18,123 nt of DNA, from assembly GCA_041158765.1 (NCBI GenBank), contig JBEBAU010000024.1, positions 1 to 18,123 on the forward strand, in the 5' to 3' direction. Positions 13,620 through 18,123 of this stretch are shown here, piece by piece. The stretch is from JAQBRD01 sp041158765. Lineage in GTDB: Bacteria; Patescibacteriota; Minisyncoccia; Phycocordibacterales; PALSA-1337. Numbering within the stretch: position 1 is the first letter of the stretch; each line of letters opens with the position of its first letter. The translations under genes were made by a program, and so were the position numbers. The notes under the pieces were generated by a model, which made no database searches, was not told where the DNA came from, and saw nothing but the letters and a program-made list of their open reading frames with translations.

Positions 13620-14495
13620 TTACTTCAACTCACTGATTTCTTCTATCGTCTCAAGTGAAACAGTTTCATCAAAATCAAAAGAAGTTTCTGGAGTCTTACC
13701 CTCTTTTTTGTAGGTGATTCTCACCGATGGAGTAGGATCGCCCTCTTTGGTTACAATTTCAACTTCAAAACCTTCAGAATAACCGAAGCCTTTGCCTCCA
13801 ATCACCTGAGCAAAACGATCTCGCTCTTCGGTACCCTTGGTAACTTCGAGAAGCTTCGCGAGGAAGCTCTCCTGCATTGATTGATGCGTACCGAGGAATC
13901 GTTCGAGTATTGGCTCATAGCCTTTCTGTTCATCTTTCACGAGGTCATTCCAACGAGGAGCAACACCAATGTATTTTTTGATAATACCGGCAATCGAAGC
14001 TGCCATTCGTGAATATGTTGAACTCACCGTATCGCCAGTCTCGAGAGCAAGCTCGTCGCTCTTTTCAATAAGAAACGGAATCAGTGTGCCGGCCTTGTAT
14101 GCAGTCATAGCTTCTTTCACATATTCTGTGTCACCTTCCATGTCGAAGTTAAGCTTCGGATCAACGGCGATTTTTGAACCGTATTCTATATCACCATCAA
14201 TTTTTGCTCGTAATTCATCGAGACTTTCGTTGCCGGTGATTCCCGCATCTGCTCCAGCCATAATAAATCCCGCGGTCTCTTGTGTTCGCTTGCGTGGAGA
14301 ACCGAATGCCATTGCTTGCTCGAGATTCGTCTCCTGCGCTTGAGCTTTTGCGCCTTCACGACCCTTGGGACTAAGCTCGATATCATAATCATTCTTGAGT
14401 GGATCACCTTCTTTCTCATCATGTCTAAAAAAATGCAAATCAATCTTCGAACTAAATTCTGGCGCAACCTCTGGTGAAAATGTTTTTGATTCCAT
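13620..14495 (-). CDS. Histidine phosphatase superfamily protein (SixA/PGM-like)
   Basis: This 291-aa protein is built on the phosphoglycerate-mutase/acid-phosphatase fold, whose catalytic His forms a phospho-enzyme intermediate. The N-terminal motif is LHFFRHDEK (20-28), with R24 and the nucleophile H25; the usual RHGE reads RHDE here. LSPKGREGAKAQA (41-53) follows, then AFGSPRKRTQETA (63-75), which carries the second conserved Arg (R70). ESLDEL is at 90-95 and GTHQSMQESFLAKLL (202-216) carries the second catalytic His, H204. All four core residues are present, so activity is likely. The C-terminal about 60 residues form an added Glu/Lys-rich strand region. The family includes SixA, which removes phosphate from histidine of a phosphocarrier. 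Its place between swivel-domain genes C and B (6-bp and 21-bp gaps) suggests a linked role, but the substrate is unproven. Confidence 0.82.
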   Translation of the reverse strand: MESKTFSPEVAPEFSSKIDLHFFRHDEKEGDPLKNDYDIELSPKGREGAKAQAQETNLEQAMAFGSPRKRTQETAGFIMAGADAGITGNESLDELRAKIDGDIEYGSKIAVDPKLNFDMEGDTEYVKEAMTAYKAGTLIPFLIEKSDELALETGDTVSSTYSRMAASIAGIIKKYIGVAPRWNDLVKDEQKGYEPILERFLGTHQSMQESFLAKLLEVTKGTEERDRFAQVIGGKGFGYSEGFEVEIVTKEGDPTPSVRITYKKEGKTPETSFDFDETVSLETIEEISELK

Positions 14496-14501
14496 ATATC
14501 T

Positions 14502-15590
14502 TTATGTAATTATTCTAACTATACCACTCTCAGCATCTACTTCTACTCTATCTCCATTCTTAAGGGCCTTTGTTGCGAACTTGGTACCAATAATACAAGG
14601 TTTTCCTAATTCACGGGCAACTATTGCAGCGTGACAGGTAACGCCACCTTCATCAGTTATAAATGCTGCTGCCTTTTGCATTGCTGGTAAGTATTCTGGG
14701 GTTGTCATCGAAGCAACAAGGATATCTCCGTCCGAAATAGTATTAATTTTATCTTTACTCATGATTATTTTTACAATTCCACTGACTTTACCTTTGCAAG
14801 CAACACTTCCGATAATTTCTTTGACTCCAGAATAATCTACTATGTCATATTCATAACCCAAACTTTTGAAAGCGTTTTTAATTTGAATCGAATTATTTTC
14901 AACAAGAGTTATTCCATGATTGCCAAAAATAAATGAATTTCGCTGCTCTACAACTGCTAAATCGGGTACAATACCTTTTTCAAAAAAATTAATACATTCC
15001 TCATATAAAATCTTTTTAAGTGAAAGAACCGAATCCCACTTAAGAACTCCATTCATATTCTTCAACATTGCAATAATCAATAAATCTCCTCTCGGAAAAA
15101 TTTGTTCTGACACTTTCCGTGCTTCAATAGCTAATTCTATTTCCTTTGTATATGAACTTGCTAATACCGGATCCTTTTCAAGCCATATTGGAAGCCAAAT
15201 CATACTGATAAACGGCCCTACAATTTTAAAAATGTAATTCACATATGAACTATAAAATTGACTCATTTGTTGTGTACTTGCAGAATCAATTATTCTTTCA
15301 TATGTATCATAAAATGCATGTATTTCCTTAGTAAGTTCGAGAAATTTCTTATGTTCATTAACAAACCACGTTCTATCTGAATTAATTTTTTCAAGTAAGA
15401 CTTTTTTGAAATCAACAAGATGCTCTTCTGGTGGACGCATTATATCGACGTATCCATCGTGTGCATAAAAAAGTGCATCTGAATAAGACCAACCAAGCCA
15501 CTCTTTCATGCCTTTTGTATAGCCTTCATGCCAAGCATACATATTAATGAGCGGGAGATCTCTAGAAATTGTCTTTTCAATCTTTTTCAT
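14502..15590 (-). CDS. Swivel-domain protein C: C-terminal phosphohistidine domain, no ATP-grasp
   Basis: This protein is 362 aa. Its N-terminus resembles that of protein B (YTKGMKEWLGWSYSDALFYAHDG, about 24-46, against GLREKKGW...FMRNG), then a long helical region (about 56-205). A segment VVEQRNSFIFGNHGITL (213-229) matches the 'R-x-x-x' strand piece of the paralogues. The swivel domain (about 262-362) has MTTPEYLPAM (295-304), TDEGGVTCHAAIVAREL (312-328) with H320 as the predicted phospho-acceptor, KPCIIGT, and GDRVEVDAESGIVRI. There is no ATP-grasp or PEP-binding domain. Its DNA is visibly more AT-rich than genes B and D, which may mean separate origin or relaxed codon use. Gaps of 6 bp on both sides place it firmly in the operon. 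Confidence 0.8.
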   Translation of the reverse strand: MKKIEKTISRDLPLINMYAWHEGYTKGMKEWLGWSYSDALFYAHDGYVDIMRPPEEHLVDFKKVLLEKINSDRTWFVNEHKKFLELTKEIHAFYDTYERIIDSASTQQMSQFYSSYVNYIFKIVGPFISMIWLPIWLEKDPVLASSYTKEIELAIEARKVSEQIFPRGDLLIIAMLKNMNGVLKWDSVLSLKKILYEECINFFEKGIVPDLAVVEQRNSFIFGNHGITLVENNSIQIKNAFKSLGYEYDIVDYSGVKEIIGSVACKGKVSGIVKIIMSKDKINTISDGDILVASMTTPEYLPAMQKAAAFITDEGGVTCHAAIVARELGKPCIIGTKFATKALKNGDRVEVDAESGIVRIIT

Positions 15591-15596
15591 ATATTG

Positions 15597-17042
15597 TTAA
15601 TTAAGTAATTTAACTATACCACTCTCAGCATCCACTTCAACTGTGTCCCCGTCCTTGAAAACCTGCGTCGCGATTTTTGTGCCAATAATGCACGGTTTCT
15701 TCATCTCACGAGCGACAATAGCGGCGTGGCAAGTAACGCCACCTTCGTTCGTGACAATAGCACCAGCGATACGAATCAGTGGAATGAAATCTGGTGTTGT
15801 CATTCCGGTGACGATAATTTCACCTTCTTTGAAATCATTCACATGAGAAGTCTTGAGCACTCGAACTCGACCAGTGACTTTGCCCTTATACGCAATCTGC
15901 CCTTTAACTTCAGTAATACTTTTATCGAAATCGAGGTAAATATCTAATGAATGCAAAAAATCTATGCCCTCCTTACGCCCATCGTACCAAGAACACACAC
16001 CATCTTCGGTGATTTCAACATACATTTCTTTTCGATCTACTATCTTTTTCTTAAACAATTCTTTGTCCTCTTGAAAGATTTTCAAAAAACCTTGATCGAC
16101 ATAGAGCGCCTCTTCTCTAGAAATACTGAGCTTATTTGCAAGATTACCAATAATCACACCATTCAAGTAATAACAAAGCTCTGAATTATATCTTTTTCTA
16201 TCATCAGACAATAATGTAAGCATTTGAATGATATTGAAAAGTCTCACACTGTTTTGTGAAAGTCCGAAGTCAGCAATGCACTTTTTTTGCATCACTTCAT
16301 CACCTGCAACTACATGCCCCGCCACCTTAGCCTCAGTTAATTTTCGCTCAATAAGCGCAGTCACGGCTTTGGTATCCCAAATACCAGGACCTACATATTC
16401 ATATGGGAACCAATAATACTTGTTTGAGAAATCCTGTATTTCTTTGCTAATCGCACCCACCCCTTGGTCGCGTGCAAGATCAGTCAAATGATTTAGCTCT
16501 TTTTCTATCTTATTACTATAGCTTGCTTCAACTGGAACAGCCATGATAGTGAATATTTCATCTATTTCTTCCTGTGATCGAGAAGACAGCTCCTTTCTCA
16601 CCATTTTTTCAATTATCGGAGAACTCATGAGCCAGAGATGCATATTCTCTTTCATCACCTTCGGGTGCTGAAGTGTGAAAGCATCAAAAAATGAAATATA
16701 CTCATCGAGAGTTGCAGTAGCAGATTTTGCCGCAAATGCCTTTGTGAATGCAACGGTCTCTTCCATCACCTCAATACCTTTTGAGCGCTGAATGCGCATA
16801 TCAGGTATAGCGAGCACCTTTTCTGCTATTGCAGTACCAAGTTGAAAAGAAGTCTTGTCTCGTTCATAAATAGCTTGATATTCGCCCTTATCACACACGC
16901 TCAATACCTTACCGGTTGTTTGCACACCAAAATATTCATGAACAGGCCATGCCCAGAATGTACGCTGTGGCCACACACACGGAACATGTCGTTTTCGCGC
17001 TACAAACCATTTTTCTTCCATTTTTTGTTGGTTGGTAGACAT
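15597..17042 (-). CDS. Swivel-domain protein D: longest paralogue, no ATP-grasp
   Basis: At 481 aa this is the largest of the four. The N-terminus is rich in aromatic residues (KWFVARKRHVPCVWPQRTFW, 11-30). A long helical region runs to about 330, including KYYWFPYEYVGPGIWDTKAV (208-227), a Trp/Tyr-rich patch reminiscent of linker regions in PEP-synthase-like proteins. ISREEALYVD (307-316) and VDRKEMYVEITEDG (335-348) match the pre-swivel part of that family. The swivel domain (about 378-481) has MTTPDFIP (414-421), TNEGGVTCHAAIVAREM (431-447) with H439, KPCIIGT and GDTVEVDAESGIVKLL. The ATP-grasp domain that phosphorylates this His in PEP synthase or rifampin phosphotransferase is absent. 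It lies 6 bp after the amidohydrolase gene. Confidence 0.8.
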   Translation of the reverse strand: MSTNQQKMEEKWFVARKRHVPCVWPQRTFWAWPVHEYFGVQTTGKVLSVCDKGEYQAIYERDKTSFQLGTAIAEKVLAIPDMRIQRSKGIEVMEETVAFTKAFAAKSATATLDEYISFFDAFTLQHPKVMKENMHLWLMSSPIIEKMVRKELSSRSQEEIDEIFTIMAVPVEASYSNKIEKELNHLTDLARDQGVGAISKEIQDFSNKYYWFPYEYVGPGIWDTKAVTALIERKLTEAKVAGHVVAGDEVMQKKCIADFGLSQNSVRLFNIIQMLTLLSDDRKRYNSELCYYLNGVIIGNLANKLSISREEALYVDQGFLKIFQEDKELFKKKIVDRKEMYVEITEDGVCSWYDGRKEGIDFLHSLDIYLDFDKSITEVKGQIAYKGKVTGRVRVLKTSHVNDFKEGEIIVTGMTTPDFIPLIRIAGAIVTNEGGVTCHAAIVAREMKKPCIIGTKIATQVFKDGDTVEVDAESGIVKLLN

Positions 17043-17048
17043 AAATAA

Positions 17049-18123
17049 TTAATTTTCTTTATGCTCTTTCAAGAATTGTTTTGCAAATTCAAGAGCAAAA
17101 CCAACCACAAGTATTCCATAAGGCAATGCAGAATCTTGCACATAGAAATCATCTGAATGATGTTCAGTATGTGAAGGTATCGGAGTCTTTTTTTCCATTA
17201 ATTCATCTGCAATCTCTTTTTTGAGTGCTCCAACATGAAAATAGAATGAATTTTCTTCTTCACCTGGTTTCAAAAATCGTTTATATGTTGAAAAAGATTC
17301 TCCAGCTGCTATCGGAATACAAATATCCTTACGTACAACATCAGCCTCTTTTAAGAGTGCATCAGCTTGCTCAACGAGACGTGCGCCATTTAATACTGGT
17401 CTCACACCACCCTTGACCCCGAATTCTACAGAGACTTTGTCTACGAGATTGAGATTGCGTAATGCTTGCTGCGCAATTTCTTTCATGTTTTCTACAACAG
17501 TCTCTTGAACCGCATCATAGTCACGTTCAAGCACGCGAGAAGTTGCTGAAGCATATAATGGTTTGCCATTAGTTGAAGCTGAAACGATATCGGTCTTCTC
17601 TTCGATACGATGAAGTACGTTTGCGAGAATAACGTGAGGATTTGGTCCTCCAGCAGCAATGTGTGATGAATTGCCTTTGTCTACTGAGAGTGTGATTTTG
17701 CCTGTTTCATCTACAGTACATTCTGATGTGAAAGAAAAACCGTTCTCTTCCCACGATTTGATTTCATCTGCAAGATACGTCTGTAATTCTTCTTGGGTAA
17801 TAGCTGATGCATCTTTCATACTACCTTCATACGAAGACTTGGCAGGAAGAACATTACCAGAATATGCCTGTCCAGCCTCCTTAATATCACAACTTCGTAC
17901 AAGCACTGATGGAGCAATTGCTCGGCTATTTTCTTCAAGTGTCATTTTGCCAAAATTTCCACGAATATCATCAGAGTGATAGCGCTCATTAGTAAGACGA
18001 GCAATTTCAAATGGCAAAAGATGATAATCTATGTCTTCTCCTGGAACATACGTCTCAGATGGAGTTATATCAAAACCACAGCTTATTCCACCGTGATGCA
18101 TTTTTTCATCAAAGCTAATAATC
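17049..18123 (-). CDS. M20-type amidohydrolase/peptidase, partial (N-terminus outside window)
   Basis: The frame is open to the right edge (IISFDEK precedes the internal ATG at 18101), so this is the C-terminal 357 residues of a longer protein and the 18101 Met is not a supported start. The end of the protein resembles M20 (M20D-like) amidohydrolases: FYFHVGALKKE, then HTEHHSDDFYVQDSALPYGI, corresponding to the family's 'HSP-x-F-x-V-D-E-x-AL-x-x-G' with a metal-ligand His, followed by a closing helix. A middle stretch (HVILANVLHRIEE and on) fits the dimerisation domain. The family's usual 'SEDF' reads GESFSTY here. The N-terminal zinc ligands are not in view. Known members cleave N-acyl or peptide bonds of small molecules. 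It is the most upstream visible gene of the swivel-domain operon, so a link to a small-molecule pathway is possible. Family assignment is moderate. Confidence 0.55.
   Translation of the reverse strand, partial: IISFDEKMHHGGISCGFDITPSETYVPGEDIDYHLLPFEIARLTNERYHSDDIRGNFGKMTLEENSRAIAPSVLVRSCDIKEAGQAYSGNVLPAKSSYEGSMKDASAITQEELQTYLADEIKSWEENGFSFTSECTVDETGKITLSVDKGNSSHIAAGGPNPHVILANVLHRIEEKTDIVSASTNGKPLYASATSRVLERDYDAVQETVVENMKEIAQQALRNLNLVDKVSVEFGVKGGVRPVLNGARLVEQADALLKEADVVRKDICIPIAAGESFSTYKRFLKPGEEENSFYFHVGALKKEIADELMEKKTPIPSHTEHHSDDFYVQDSALPYGILVVGFALEFAKQFLKEHKEN

Noticed and set aside
11515..17042. Calling the four genes PEP synthases
   Set aside because: Only the swivel domain is shared with PEP synthase. 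The ATP-grasp and PEP/pyruvate-binding domains needed for that reaction are absent.
18099..18101. ATG at 18101 as the start of the amidohydrolase
   Set aside because: The frame stays open to the window edge and the visible part lacks the N-terminal metal-binding half of the family, so the gene continues to the right.

Overview
The window looks like a chromosomal segment of a Patescibacteria (CPR) bacterium, probably from the Parcubacteria side. This is inferred from several traits: moderately AT-rich DNA, tightly packed genes with few recognisable ribosome binding sites, a GlmU-like uridylyltransferase reduced to its N-terminal domain, many short membrane proteins of unknown function, a very large repetitive secreted protein, and a MazF-like toxin of the type common in that group. 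TGA is used as a stop codon (for example at 12582-12584 and 3759-3761), so the Gracilibacteria/Absconditabacteria code, in which TGA encodes glycine, is excluded. No RNA gene, CRISPR array or insertion sequence is visible.

Left part, plus strand (1-2934): a short leader with a perfect 9-bp inverted repeat, a MazF/PemK-like toxin gene with no antitoxin beside it, then ftsZ and a thioredoxin-reductase-like flavoprotein 36 bp apart, probably co-transcribed.

Middle part, minus strand (2985-11404). A sugar-nucleotidyltransferase and a membrane-anchored staphylococcal-nuclease-like protein form a pair at the left. A strong hairpin terminator (4395-4429) separates them from a cell-surface locus read right to left: a signal-peptide protein with a Thr/Ser-rich tail (302 aa), a 1602-aa secreted protein with three repeat modules, a LamG-like domain and two GCTD repeats, then three small membrane proteins. 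The 302-aa and 1602-aa genes are separated by a single base and are probably translationally coupled.

Right part, minus strand (11515-18123): a compact operon of six genes, most spaced by 6 bp or overlapping. It contains a truncated M20-type amidohydrolase, four different proteins ending in a PEP-synthase/rifampin-phosphotransferase-type swivelling phosphohistidine domain, and a histidine-phosphatase-superfamily protein between the second and third of them. None of the four swivel-domain proteins has an ATP-grasp domain or a PEP-binding barrel, so each looks like a detached acceptor half of a phosphotransferase. This array, with a candidate phosphohistidine phosphatase inside it, is the best candidate in the window for an undescribed system. 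A hairpin and T-run (11451-11505) separate it from the surface-protein locus.

All assignments are from reading the sequence. No database search, structure prediction or signal-peptide program was run.
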